Of a DNA stretch of 64,000 nucleotides, positions 1-8,386 are shown one piece after another (position 1 is the first letter of the stretch; the number at the start of each line of letters is the position of its first letter). The notes beneath the pieces were generated by a model that was given only the letters and a program-made list of their open reading frames with translations, was not told the origin of the DNA and did not search any database. Source of the DNA: UBA4416 sp040387555 (lineage in GTDB: Bacteria; Bacteroidota; Bacteroidia; B-17B0; Aurantibacillaceae); the NCBI GenBank assembly GCA_040387555.1, contig JAZKDO010000006.1, forward strand, positions 186,001 through 250,000, written 5' to 3'. The position numbers and the translations under genes are program-made.

Positions 1-743
1 TTACCTAATTTACGGTGATCACGCTTTTTAGCTTCTTCCAATAAAACCAAGTATTCTTTTAACTCTTTATCTTTTGGAAAAGCAATTCCATAAATACGGG
101 TCAGCATTTTATTTTTCTCATCACCTTTCCAATAAGCGCCGGCGATATTCAAAACCTTTACAGCTTTGATAAATCCGGTGTTTGGAATATGTGGTCCGCG
201 ACATAAGTCAGTAAAATTTCCCTGAGTATAAAGCGTAATATTACCATCATCAAGACGTTCTAATAAATCCAGTTTATAAGAATCTCCTTTATCACCAAAA
301 TATTTAATAGCATCTGCTTTACTAATCTCTTTACGAACAAACTTGCTGTTCTGACGAGCCAATTCTAACATTTTTGCTTCAATTTTTTCAAAATCAGCTG
401 GTGTCAAAACTTCGCCATTCAAATCAACATCATAATAAAAACCATTTTCCAAAGGAGGTCCAACCCAGAATTTCACATTCGGGTATAACGCTTCGAGTGC
501 TTCCGCTAATAAGTGTGCTGAAGAATGCCAGAGTGTATTTTTACCTTCTGTATCATTCCAGGTCAATAAACTTACCGTACTATCCTGATGGATAGCCCTG
601 TTAGAGTCTACTACTTCATTGTTAACTTTTGCTGCCAATACATTTCTTGCAAGGCCTTCGCTGATACTCAATGCAATCTGCATTGAGGTGGTTCCTTTTG
701 AATATTCGCGGATGGAACCGTCTGGTAGAGTAATTTTTATCAT
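1..743 (-). CDS. thrS: Threonine--tRNA ligase, N-terminal part (cut by window start)
   Basis: Charges tRNA-Thr with threonine in the cytoplasm. The 247 complete codons cover the TGS domain (about residues 1-62) and the second additional (editing) domain. The editing-site motif HSSAH gives H73 and H77, and DLCRGPH gives C181 and H185, matching the HxxxH/CxxxH zinc-like editing site of the family. The conserved stretch YWKGDEKNKMLTRIYG closes the domain. The ATG at 743 begins the canonical TGS sequence MIKITLPDG. The catalytic core and the C-terminal anticodon-binding domain lie beyond position 1. A good promoter lies just upstream (783-811), so the gene has its own transcript running leftwards. 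Identification is firm. Confidence 0.95.
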   Translation of the reverse strand, partial: MIKITLPDGSIREYSKGTTSMQIALSISEGLARNVLAAKVNNEVVDSNRAIHQDSTVSLLTWNDTEGKNTLWHSSAHLLAEALEALYPNVKFWVGPPLENGFYYDVDLNGEVLTPADFEKIEAKMLELARQNSKFVRKEISKADAIKYFGDKGDSYKLDLLERLDDGNITLYTQGNFTDLCRGPHIPNTGFIKAVKVLNIAGAYWKGDEKNKMLTRIYGIAFPKDKELKEYLVLLEEAKKRDHRKLG

Positions 744-750
744 AGTTGTT

Positions 751-767
751 CCCACTTACAACGTGGG
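751..767 (-). promoter_or_regulatory. Small hairpin in thrS leader
   Basis: The five-base arms CCCAC (751-755) and GTGGG (763-767) flank a seven-base loop, between the predicted transcription start and the thrS ATG. Leader hairpins regulate thrS in some bacteria, but this one is short and may be chance. Confidence 0.25.
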
Positions 768-782
768 TTTTAAATTAGTCAG

Positions 783-811
783 CAAATTTAGAATAAAATG
801 TAGAATGACAA
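783..811 (-). promoter_or_regulatory. Promoter of thrS (Bacteroidota type)
   Basis: Read on the minus strand, TTG (811-809) is followed after 18 bases by TAAATTTG (790-783), an exact match to the TTG/TAnnTTTG consensus of the Bacteroidota primary sigma factor. The thrS ATG lies about 40 bases downstream. Confidence 0.7.
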
Positions 812-828
812 TAAAAATTTAAGCACTA

Positions 829-3800
829 TTACCTGCTCAATATCAATTTTATACTTTCTACTTTTTCACCAATTTGAATCTGAAGAATATAAACACCGGT
901 AACCAGATTATTTGGTAATTCCATATTTTTTTTCACTCGCCCATTTACTCTTTCTGGTGGCAAATTGTAAACATTTTTTCCTGAAACAGCATCAACTACC
1001 GTGATCTCCATGATGGCATCACCTATCTCATCCATGCCAAAATCAAATGTAAATAATCCGGTAGTGGGGTTTGGAAAAACATTCATTTTAAAATTATCTT
1101 CCACAATTTTTTGATCAGTAAATGCTGAGTCCGGCAGAGCAAGTTTACCACAATTATTTGCAGTGACTTTTACTTTGGCCGACCATTGCACGGACGAACC
1201 CTGAATAATTTTTAACTGATAGCTTCCTGAGGCAGTAGCCAGGTAGCTGCTCGACGTGGCGCCAGAGATATTAACTCCATCTTTAATCCATTGATAAACG
1301 TATCCGTTACAGGTATTTCCGAATAAAGTAACACTTCCTCCGGCACAAAAAGTTGTTGAACCTCCAGGTGTTATTTGTGAAACCAATGTTGAATTCACTG
1401 TTACTTTTGTGGGTGCTGACCAGGCAGTACATCCAGGATATGAAATGCGAACCTGGTAATTTCCTGATGAAAATGTATTATAGGTTTGATTAGTAGCCCC
1501 GCTAATATTCGTGTTATCTTTGATCCATTGATAAGAATAATTGGGACCGGTACTGCTTGTTAGCGTCACATTTCCACCACTGCAAAAGGTGATTGAACTA
1601 TTTGCCTGGATCGACGCTGCACACACAGCTGAGGTATAAGGCAAAAGTCTGTTTCCCGGAATGGGCCTTTCCAATGTTGCATTCGGTAACTGCCATCCTA
1701 CTTCCAGATGATCAGCGCCGGTCGACTCTTTATGTAGCGCTTCGATATAATATTTTTGTCCTGCCACGAGATACTTAACTGTAGATTGTTGAGTACTGTA
1801 TTTGGTCCACTCATTCACCAATGTTGTACCGGCAACATAAGCAATCCGAACTTTTGAAGAGGGTTGATCATTCGTACTCAACCATAATTCACTATTATCA
1901 TCACTTGCAATCCAGAATGTATAATTACCTGTTGTGGGCGGACAAACATAACCGCGTAATCGTTGCCCATAGTTATCACCAAAATTAACAGGCGTTTGAA
2001 AACTTGTAATTTGAGAAGAAGAATTTGGATTAATATTCAGAGGAATATTTGAAACAGAAGAGCCGCTGACATTATTCCACAATTCACGGGCAATAGTTCC
2101 ATTTCCAGGACAGGAAACTTCAGCATTACTTACCGTAATATTAATGGTTGAAGAAACTGCTGTGTTACTATTGGTATCTGTAACCTTAGCGTTTAATGCA
2201 TAAGTTCCTGTTGTTACGCTGTTCCAGTTATATGAATAGGGACTGGTTAAATCTTCGCCAAGTTTACTGGCACCTGAGAAAAATTCTACTTTTTGAATAG
2301 CGACTGTTGCTCCGGAGACGGCAGCATCAATTGAGATGTTAGAACCGCTAGTGAAGGAACTGTTATTAGAAGGAGAAATAATACTAACTGATAAGGGGCT
2401 AGAGAAAGGCGATAATCGGGAGCCCGGAATTGGTCGTTCCAAAGAACCTGAAGGTAATTGCCAGCCAACAGAAAGATTATCTCCCTGGCTTCCTTCTTTA
2501 TGCAATGCTTCAATATAATATTTTTGCCCTGCTACTAAATATTTTGATACAGATTGCTGACTCGCATATTTAGTAAATTCATTGGAGAATGTCCAACCAA
2601 CTACGGAAGCAATCTTAACTTTGCTTGTAGGCTGATCATTGGTACTTAACCATAACTCACTATTATCATCACTGGCTATCCAAAAAATGTAATTGCCGGT
2701 AACCGGCGGACACACATACCCTCGTATTCTTTGTCCATAATTGTCCGCAACATTGGGAGGAGCTTCAAAAGATGTGATGAATCCACTGGCAGAGGGCGAA
2801 GTATTAACAGGAATATTGCTAACAGCAACGCCCGATACGTTATTCCAGACTTCCCTTAAAATAGATCCGGAAGCACTACAAGTAGCTGTGGGTGGTGGGG
2901 GCGGTGGTGGCGCGCTCACACCAAAATAATAATTATCGCGCCAAACATTAGTGGTTAAGGATTGTAAGGCTGATGGAGAAGAATTCACAAACCAATTCTG
3001 GTCAGGGGCAGCATTAAAAAAGATCAGTGCACGCACTTTACTGAAATTTGAATGAAGCTCTTTATCCATTCTTTCAAACCACGCGCCTTTGGTTTCAGAA
3101 GCAGGGTTTTCCACTGACTTTCGCTCCCTGCAACCAACCTCGCAAATATAAAGCGGCTTATTAGGAAAATATTTATTCAGGTAATAATAGGTCTCTGTTG
3201 TTTGCCATCGGAATGATCTCCACCAGGGCAAAGCTTCCGGATAGTGGTTATTATAAATATCTGTTGCAATAATATCCACATAGTTATCTCCAGGATAAGC
3301 TGGCACAATCCAGTTAAAACTCTGATAAGGATAATAATCAGAATTTACGCACCACATCCATTTTACTTTGGTAGCGCCTAAAGCACGAAAACGATCAACT
3401 ACTTTTCGATACGCCGCAACATAACGGTTTGGATCATTTCCATTATGAACGATAGACCACGGATACCAATTACCTTCGAATTCATGCATAAAACGAACGA
3501 TAACGGTATCATTATAACTTTTTAATTTATTGGCAAAATTATCAATGTATGCATTGTAATTACTGCCAATAATATCATTTAACCGGGGCTGAACACTGCT
3601 TAAACGATCGTGCCCTGCAAACATGGGTTCCCAGGTAATGATTGGTGTGTAGCCATTATTTATAAGCGTTTGAACTTCTGCACCCGGTAAATTATTAGCC
3701 ACCGTTCCCCCATCTTTTGACCAACCCATGAACCAATTAACGTACTTAATTTTTTTTGCTGAATCAGAAGGGAACAAACTTTCAAAATGCTGGGGAATTT

Positions 3801-4539
3801 TATATTCCTCGCCAAACGGATAGGATTCAAAAGCACCAAGGCGTGCATAATCAGTTGCATTTTTTGGCGGAAGATCAAGAATTGTAGCGCCATGTGGCAG
3901 TTCCCCTTCTGAAAAATTGATGAAATCCATATAAAAAGCAGGGTTACTTAAACCGGAAGTATTTTTAGTAAATCTGAACTCAGCAAAAACAAGCATTCCC
4001 TTATTTTGTGTGAATGCCATATCAAAAACTCCGTTTCCACCGGCATTACCATCGGTAAAATCTTTCAACGGAACTGAAATAAGTTGCCAGCCAGAAGCCA
4101 TTGGAATAACCACATTTTTTACCCATTGATCATCTGAAGAATTCTCAAAAGCATTGCTCTGGTTATCATCATCAGCTAACGCCACTGTTAAAGTTGCGTT
4201 TTGGTTATTTGATGCAGGATTATAAAAATAAAAATTAAGAACATCCTGCTGCTGATTAAATTCAATAAAACGTGAAATACCACGTCCGAAAACACCATAA
4301 TTAGCGCTCCAGTTCAAATTAATTTTCAAAACCCTGTCAGATATCATATCATTAAAAGGCAAAGGACTGGCAACAGTTTGATAGGTTAAGTCACCAAACC
4401 CATAATCACCTTCCGGAAGATCTGTTTGTCCAACATCAGCCCCGTCAAAATCATAAACTAAAGATTTTAATTGACTGAAAGATGCAGTAGCAACAAACAA
4501 TAACAGGACACATAAGTAATCTCGTATTATTTTATTCAT
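829..4539 (-). CDS. Secreted GH26-family glycoside hydrolase with two PA14 domains and T9SS sorting domain
   Basis: A 1236-residue secreted enzyme. It has a signal peptide (to about residue 22, ending ASFSQ) and an N-terminal beta-rich, possibly carbohydrate-binding region (25-215). A GH26-like TIM barrel follows (about 235-540), with likely acid/base E353 in RFMHEFEGNWYPWS and nucleophile E467 in YICEVGCRE. Next come a seven-proline linker (544-550), a PA14 domain (about 558-700), an Ig-like domain, a second PA14 domain (about 815-950), two Ig-like domains, and a type-A T9SS C-terminal domain starting VFPNPTTG. GH26 enzymes usually cleave beta-mannans or related glycans, and PA14 modules often bind sugars. 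The exact substrate cannot be read from sequence. The gene lies four bases after a small sorting-domain-like gene and is probably co-transcribed with it. Confidence 0.85.
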   Translation of the reverse strand: MNKIIRDYLCVLLLFVATASFSQLKSLVYDFDGADVGQTDLPEGDYGFGDLTYQTVASPLPFNDMISDRVLKINLNWSANYGVFGRGISRFIEFNQQQDVLNFYFYNPASNNQNATLTVALADDDNQSNAFENSSDDQWVKNVVIPMASGWQLISVPLKDFTDGNAGGNGVFDMAFTQNKGMLVFAEFRFTKNTSGLSNPAFYMDFINFSEGELPHGATILDLPPKNATDYARLGAFESYPFGEEYKIPQHFESLFPSDSAKKIKYVNWFMGWSKDGGTVANNLPGAEVQTLINNGYTPIITWEPMFAGHDRLSSVQPRLNDIIGSNYNAYIDNFANKLKSYNDTVIVRFMHEFEGNWYPWSIVHNGNDPNRYVAAYRKVVDRFRALGATKVKWMWCVNSDYYPYQSFNWIVPAYPGDNYVDIIATDIYNNHYPEALPWWRSFRWQTTETYYYLNKYFPNKPLYICEVGCRERKSVENPASETKGAWFERMDKELHSNFSKVRALIFFNAAPDQNWFVNSSPSALQSLTTNVWRDNYYFGVSAPPPPPPPTATCSASGSILREVWNNVSGVAVSNIPVNTSPSASGFITSFEAPPNVADNYGQRIRGYVCPPVTGNYIFWIASDDNSELWLSTNDQPTSKVKIASVVGWTFSNEFTKYASQQSVSKYLVAGQKYYIEALHKEGSQGDNLSVGWQLPSGSLERPIPGSRLSPFSSPLSVSIISPSNNSSFTSGSNISIDAAVSGATVAIQKVEFFSGASKLGEDLTSPYSYNWNSVTTGTYALNAKVTDTNSNTAVSSTINITVSNAEVSCPGNGTIARELWNNVSGSSVSNIPLNINPNSSSQITSFQTPVNFGDNYGQRLRGYVCPPTTGNYTFWIASDDNSELWLSTNDQPSSKVRIAYVAGTTLVNEWTKYSTQQSTVKYLVAGQKYYIEALHKESTGADHLEVGWQLPNATLERPIPGNRLLPYTSAVCAASIQANSSITFCSGGNVTLTSSTGPNYSYQWIKDNTNISGATNQTYNTFSSGNYQVRISYPGCTAWSAPTKVTVNSTLVSQITPGGSTTFCAGGSVTLFGNTCNGYVYQWIKDGVNISGATSSSYLATASGSYQLKIIQGSSVQWSAKVKVTANNCGKLALPDSAFTDQKIVEDNFKMNVFPNPTTGLFTFDFGMDEIGDAIMEITVVDAVSGKNVYNLPPERVNGRVKKNMELPNNLVTGVYILQIQIGEKVESIKLILSR

Positions 4540-4543
4540 AGTT

Positions 4544-4876
4544 TTATTTCAGTGATATTTTTTTTATGATCTTCTCTTCATCCTTAATGATATGAAGTGA
4601 AACATTTCCACGCCCTTTATAAGGCAGGTCAATATTTTTTTTATAGAAGCCTTTAAACCTGTATAAATTTTCCAGGAAAACTGTTTTACCTGTGCTATCA
4701 GTTAATATCACCAATAAATTATCAACCTGCTTTTCATTATCAAATTCCACGTTGAGCTGGCCTTTAACTTTATCTGGTGAAACCATTAGTTTAGTAGGAA
4801 TTATATTGGCTGTTTGACAAATCAAGTTGTTTGCTATGAGAAACAATCCGATAAAAAGATATTTTATACAACTCAT
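4544..4876 (-). CDS. Small secreted protein resembling a free-standing T9SS-type C-terminal domain
   Basis: A 110-residue protein with an N-terminal signal segment (cleavage near NLICQTA) and a single small beta-rich domain. Its pattern LLVILTDSTGKTVFLENL, a run of extended strands, and a terminal KIIKKISLK resemble the beta-sandwich fold of T9SS sorting domains, although the PNP motif is missing. It ends four bases before the GH26 gene on the same strand, so the pair is probably one operon. Its function is unknown. It could be a degenerate cargo remnant or a small accessory protein of the glycosidase. Confidence 0.6.
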   Translation of the reverse strand: MSCIKYLFIGLFLIANNLICQTANIIPTKLMVSPDKVKGQLNVEFDNEKQVDNLLVILTDSTGKTVFLENLYRFKGFYKKNIDLPYKGRGNVSLHIIKDEEKIIKKISLK

Positions 4877-5207
4877 ATTGTTATTTTTAAGTCGTATCTA
4901 AATTACTTTGTCACCGGTTCAGACCTAGTTTAATTTCGTTTAAACAGCATTTCCGTTAGCTCACATATGTTTTTTTCAAGATTTTTAGTAATAAAAGGAT
5001 TTATTTACCCCTTATCAGATTTTTTTAAATATTGCAGATATGAGGCGAATAATCAATAAATAAGAAGTCTTCAGAAGAATGAAAAAGATAACTTGTCAAA
5101 TACATTACATTGTTGTTACAAATTTGATAATATTCTTACATATGTTACTTTTTTTTATATATTTGGTTAAAATTCAGACTTTTTACAACATTGATTAATA
5201 TTTGAAT
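4877..5207. other. Intergenic region between divergent cargo genes
   Basis: Very AT-rich spacer between the leftward gene ending at 4876 and the rightward gene at 5208. The only element I can support is a promoter for the rightward gene near 5158. No exact TAnnTTTG box is visible for the leftward operon, and I see no RNA gene or coding region. Confidence 0.6.
5136..5165 (+). promoter_or_regulatory. Promoter of the 5208 cargo gene
   Basis: TATATTTG (5158-5165) matches the TAnnTTTG box exactly. TTA at 5136-5138, 19 bases upstream, is a one-base variant of the -33 TTG. The ATG follows 43 bases after the box. Confidence 0.55.
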
Positions 5208-6203
5208 ATGAGATATAAATTATACTTACTAATACTTGCTGTTTGTGGATTAAAATCATTTGCTGGAACCTGTACGGCAATTGCTTCTACTAATTTCACG
5301 TTGGCATCAACCTGGTCTTGTGGACGAGTACCTACAGGATATGATCAGATTATTATTCCCACTGGTTATACTGTAACAATTAATACCGCAATTGATTTAA
5401 CGACAGGGGGTCCACCGGCACCAACTAATACAATGCTGAGTATTTCCGGGGCGTTGTTTTTCTCAGGAAATGCAAGTCGTTTGGAGATGGTTTCTTCTGC
5501 AGCAATTGTTATTGCACCTGGTGGAAATGTAACTACAGATCAAAATAACAGTTCACAAAAAATTGATCTTGGTGGTGGTCAATCAGAATGGAACAGTGGC
5601 CAGGGAAATTTAACTGGCCCCTTAATTATTACCAATGCCGGTTTACCAATTGAGTTAACTGAGTTTTATGGAACTTGTGTTACAAATGGGATAGAATTAA
5701 ACTGGAGTACCGCAACAGAAAAAAACAATGATTATTTCTTAATCGAAAAAAGTATTAATGGGATGGAATGGCAACCTGTGGGTAAGATCCCAGGAAACGG
5801 CACAACCGGAGTAACTCATCATTATAATCATACGGAATACAATATTAATTCAAGTGATTTATTCTATTATCAACTTTCACAAATAGATGAAGACCAAACG
5901 AAAACGGTATTTAGGGCAATAGATGTTAATTGCAGTAATAACGTACCTGATAAAATGATCTTAATTTCAAATCCAGCCTCTACTGAATTAAGTATTCTGT
6001 TGAGTGTTAAAGATATTTCTGCCAATAACACCATCAGAATAATGAATAATATGGGTGAAATTGTAATGGAAACAAATATCAATTTAAACAAAGGGTCAAA
6101 TACTTTTATTTTTCCACTTGAACTAAGCACTGGAATTTATCATATTCTTTTTTCTTCGGACAAAACTTTTCTTCCTAGCCAAAAATTGCTGATCATTAAA
6201 TAG
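5208..6203 (+). CDS. Secreted T9SS cargo protein, first of a tandem pair
   Basis: About 331 residues: signal peptide (MRYKLYLLILAVCGLKSFAG), an N-terminal beta-helix-like region and a C-terminal T9SS sorting domain starting near ISNPASTE. The N-terminal part has the motifs NFTLASTWSCGRVP and YDQIIIPTGYTVTIN. This pattern is typical of the G8-like/right-handed parallel helix starts of Bacteroidota surface proteins. The middle segment LPIELTEFYGTCVTNGIELN begins a fibronectin-like module often placed just before the sorting domain. The in-frame TTG at 5202 is possible, but ATG 5208 gives a cleaner signal peptide. The next gene is a close paralogue. No enzymatic motif is visible; a surface or adhesion role would be a guess. 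Confidence 0.75.
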   Translation: MRYKLYLLILAVCGLKSFAGTCTAIASTNFTLASTWSCGRVPTGYDQIIIPTGYTVTINTAIDLTTGGPPAPTNTMLSISGALFFSGNASRLEMVSSAAIVIAPGGNVTTDQNNSSQKIDLGGGQSEWNSGQGNLTGPLIITNAGLPIELTEFYGTCVTNGIELNWSTATEKNNDYFLIEKSINGMEWQPVGKIPGNGTTGVTHHYNHTEYNINSSDLFYYQLSQIDEDQTKTVFRAIDVNCSNNVPDKMILISNPASTELSILLSVKDISANNTIRIMNNMGEIVMETNINLNKGSNTFIFPLELSTGIYHILFSSDKTFLPSQKLLIIK

Positions 6204-6223
6204 AGAAAACAAACATATTTTCC

Positions 6224-6257
6224 AAAAGCCTTAAACAGATTTGTTTAAGGCTTTTTT
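6224..6257 (+). terminator. Intrinsic terminator after the 5208 gene
   Basis: A perfect 14-base stem, AAAAGCCTTAAACA (6224-6237) with TGTTTAAGGCTTTT (6242-6255), closes a four-base loop and runs into T residues. It sits 20 bases after the stop codon. Confidence 0.85.
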
Positions 6258-6512
6258 ATTTCCTGCAACGGATCAAGCCTTATTTAAATTTCAACTTAAA
6301 AATCAAGTTTTTGAAACACATCCAAATTTCAAATTTTCGTTAGAACAAACTTAATCACAGTTGTTTTAAGGATTTATAATTTAAAACTATAAATCTTCTG
6401 AAAAAAACCTCTAAAACTTTCATTTATCAATTGTACGCATAGGTATTTAGGATGTCTCAAAGTTACAATCTACGGGAGAAACCAGTATAATGGCAAAATT
6501 TTAATGAGACCG

Positions 6513-6520
6513 TAACTTTG
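6513..6520 (+). promoter_or_regulatory. Promoter -7 box of the 6563 cargo gene
   Basis: TAACTTTG is an exact TAnnTTTG match 42 bases before the ATG. No good -33 TTG is present. The box is half of an inverted repeat with 6458-6466, so a divergent promoter or an operator is possible. Confidence 0.5.
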
Positions 6521-6562
6521 AATATAATATTCAAAATATTCTCTCATTTAAATTATTTTACA

Positions 6563-7567
6563 ATGAAAACAAAAATTTACTTATTACTTTTTATAGTAAT
6601 CATAAACTCAAAATTAAAGGCCAGCGTTTGTACGGCCTGTGCATGCGGAAATTTCACAAATGCTACCACCTGGTCCTGTGGGTATGTGCCAACTGGATTT
6701 GATCAGATCATTATTCCTTCCAATTTTACAGTAACAATTACATCAACAATAGATTTAACGACGGGTGGCCCTCCCGCCCCTGCCAATACTTTATTCACTA
6801 TAAACGGAGTATTATTTTTTTCGGGAAATTCAAGCAGATTAAATATGGTGGCATCATCAGCGATAGTGGTTAACGTGGGGGGAAAAATATCTACCGCGGA
6901 TTCAACCAACAATTCTCAAAAGATCAACATCGGTACGGGTGGCGGTTCAGAATGGAATAGCACCGATGGAACGCTATTTGGTCCGGTAATTATGACAAAT
7001 GGTTCATTACCAATTGAGTTAATTGAGTTTTATGGAACTTGTGTTACAAATGGGATACAATTAAACTGGTCCACTGCTACCGAAAAAAACAATGATTATT
7101 TTTTAATTGAAAAAAGTATTAATGGTATGGAATGGCAATTTGTTTCTAAGATACCAGGTAATGGCACAACCGGAGTAACTCATCATTATAATCATACAGA
7201 TGACAATATTAATTCAAGTGAGTTACTCTATTATCAACTTTCACAAATAGATGAAGACCAAACTAAAACGGTATTTAAGGCTATAGATGTTAATTGCAGT
7301 AATAATGCAAAGGATAAAATGACCGTATTTTCAAATCCCGCTTCTACTGAATTAAATATATACTTTACTATGAATGACATTTCTGCTGGAAACATTCTGA
7401 AAGTTCTAAATAATGTGGGTCAAGTTGTTTTGGAAACAAAATTCAATCTTAATCAAGGTGAAACTTCATTAACCTTCCCTATCGATCTTCACTCTGGAAC
7501 TTATCATGTAATTTTTTCGTCTGATAAAACTATTTTGCCAAGTCAAAAAATATTGGTTTTAAAATAG
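6563..7567 (+). CDS. Secreted T9SS cargo protein, second of a tandem pair
   Basis: About 334 residues: signal peptide (MKTKIYLLLFIVIINSKLKA), the same N-terminal pattern as its neighbour (NATTWSCGYVP, FDQIIIPSNFTVTIT, DLTTGGPPAP), and a sorting domain beginning FSNPASTE. It matches the 5208 gene over its whole length. The segment from IELIEFYGTC through DVNCSNN is almost identical, while the N-terminal quarter and the last 80 residues have diverged. An in-frame TTG at 6518 overlaps the promoter box, so ATG 6563 is the better start. It is clearly a duplicate; function unknown. Confidence 0.75.
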   Translation: MKTKIYLLLFIVIINSKLKASVCTACACGNFTNATTWSCGYVPTGFDQIIIPSNFTVTITSTIDLTTGGPPAPANTLFTINGVLFFSGNSSRLNMVASSAIVVNVGGKISTADSTNNSQKINIGTGGGSEWNSTDGTLFGPVIMTNGSLPIELIEFYGTCVTNGIQLNWSTATEKNNDYFLIEKSINGMEWQFVSKIPGNGTTGVTHHYNHTDDNINSSELLYYQLSQIDEDQTKTVFKAIDVNCSNNAKDKMTVFSNPASTELNIYFTMNDISAGNILKVLNNVGQVVLETKFNLNQGETSLTFPIDLHSGTYHVIFSSDKTILPSQKILVLK

Positions 7568-7670
7568 AATTTTTAAAAACTAGAAAAGAAGCCTCAAACC
7601 ATTGCTTAGGTCTTTTTTAAGAAATTTATTTATCTGATAAATAGCAACTTAGCAAAAATATCAAATTAGA

Positions 7671-7695
7671 TGTTGTAACATTAAATGTTATAACA
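7671..7695. promoter_or_regulatory. Palindromic operator in the yceI promoter
   Basis: The arms TGTTGTAACAT (7671-7681) and ATGTTATAACA (7685-7695) are inverted repeats with one mismatch in 11, separated by TAA. Each arm carries a GTTrTAAC core that is itself nearly symmetric. The palindrome fills the space between the -33 and -7 boxes exactly, the classic position for a repressor site. The MarR gene two positions downstream is the obvious candidate binder (inference). Confidence 0.75.
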
Positions 7696-7703
7696 TACAT
7701 TTG
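7673..7703 (+). promoter_or_regulatory. Promoter of the yceI-like gene
   Basis: TTG (7673-7675), a 20-base spacer and TACATTTG (7696-7703) form a full-consensus Bacteroidota promoter. The ATG lies 33 bases downstream. Confidence 0.75.
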
Positions 7704-7735
7704 TACTATAAATTTAATTTAAAAAAAATAATAGT

Positions 7736-8332
7736 ATGAAAACATTAACAACATTAGCCACTGTCGCTATTTTCTCATTAGCCGTAAAAGCACAAACAAA
7801 CTGGAATGTAGATGCATCCCATAGTAAATTAGGATTTGCAGTAACCCACATGATGGTGAGTGAAACTGAAGGAAAGTTTAAAATCTATGAAGGAAAAGTA
7901 ACTTCAGAGAAAGCAGATGCTGACTTTACAAATGCAAAAATTGATTTTTCCATTGATGCAGCCAGTATAAATACAGATGATGAAAAAAGGGACGGACACT
8001 TGAAGAGTCCAGATTTTTTCGATGTTGCTAAATATCCAACAATTACTTTCAAAAGTAAATCAATGAAGCCAGGAAAAATAAAAGGAACATACATTTTAAT
8101 GGGCGACTTAACCATGCATGGAGTAACCAAACCAATTACTCTATCGGCAATTGGAGCATCTAAAATCGTAAAAGATCCATACGGAATGGAGCGTTATGCT
8201 TTTAAAGTAACGGGATCTTTAAATCGTAAAGATTATGGATTAAGCTGGAATGCTGCCTTAGAAGCAGGAGGGGTTGCTGTAAGTGAAGATGTTAGGTTAG
8301 ATATAAATATCGAAATTACTAAAGCGAAATAA
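7736..8332 (+). CDS. YceI family periplasmic lipid-binding protein
   Basis: A 198-residue protein with a signal peptide (MKTLTTLATVAIFSLAVKAQ) and the lipocalin-like YceI fold. Recognisable family motifs are NWNVDASHSKLGFAVTHMM, the GHLKSPDFFDVAKYPTITF segment, the LTMHGVTKPI segment and the closing DVRLDINIEITKAK. YceI proteins bind isoprenoid-type lipids in a beta-barrel and are often induced by stress or by base or organic-acid challenge. The gene has its own promoter containing a palindromic operator and its own terminator, and a MarR-type regulator follows. This fits repression by MarR, relieved by a small aromatic or lipid ligand (inference). Confidence 0.9.
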   Translation: MKTLTTLATVAIFSLAVKAQTNWNVDASHSKLGFAVTHMMVSETEGKFKIYEGKVTSEKADADFTNAKIDFSIDAASINTDDEKRDGHLKSPDFFDVAKYPTITFKSKSMKPGKIKGTYILMGDLTMHGVTKPITLSAIGASKIVKDPYGMERYAFKVTGSLNRKDYGLSWNAALEAGGVAVSEDVRLDINIEITKAK

Positions 8333-8350
8333 TATTTAATTAATAAATTA

Positions 8351-8376
8351 GTCCCGCTAAACAGCGGGACTTTTTA
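8351..8376 (+). terminator. Intrinsic terminator after the yceI-like gene
   Basis: Perfect 8-base GC-rich stem GTCCCGCT (8351-8358) / AGCGGGAC (8363-8370) with loop AAAC, followed by five T. It ends 11 bases before the MarR start, so MarR probably depends on read-through or a weak promoter. Confidence 0.9.
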
Positions 8377-8386
8377 TATTATAGAA

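Larger units (their letters stand above)
6204..6562. other. Intergenic region between tandem paralogues
   Basis: Holds the terminator of the first paralogue (6224-6257) and the promoter box of the second (6513-6520). The stretch between them is AT-rich. A nine-base sequence CAAAGTTAC (6458-6466) recurs inverted as GTAACTTTG (6512-6520), on top of the promoter box. No coding region or RNA gene was seen. Confidence 0.6.

Noticed and set aside
2881..2935. G-rich run (GGTGGTGGGGGCGGTGGTGG) on the plus strand, possible G-quadruplex or repeat
   Set aside because: It is the reverse complement of the seven proline codons of the linker in the GH26 protein, and so explained by coding.
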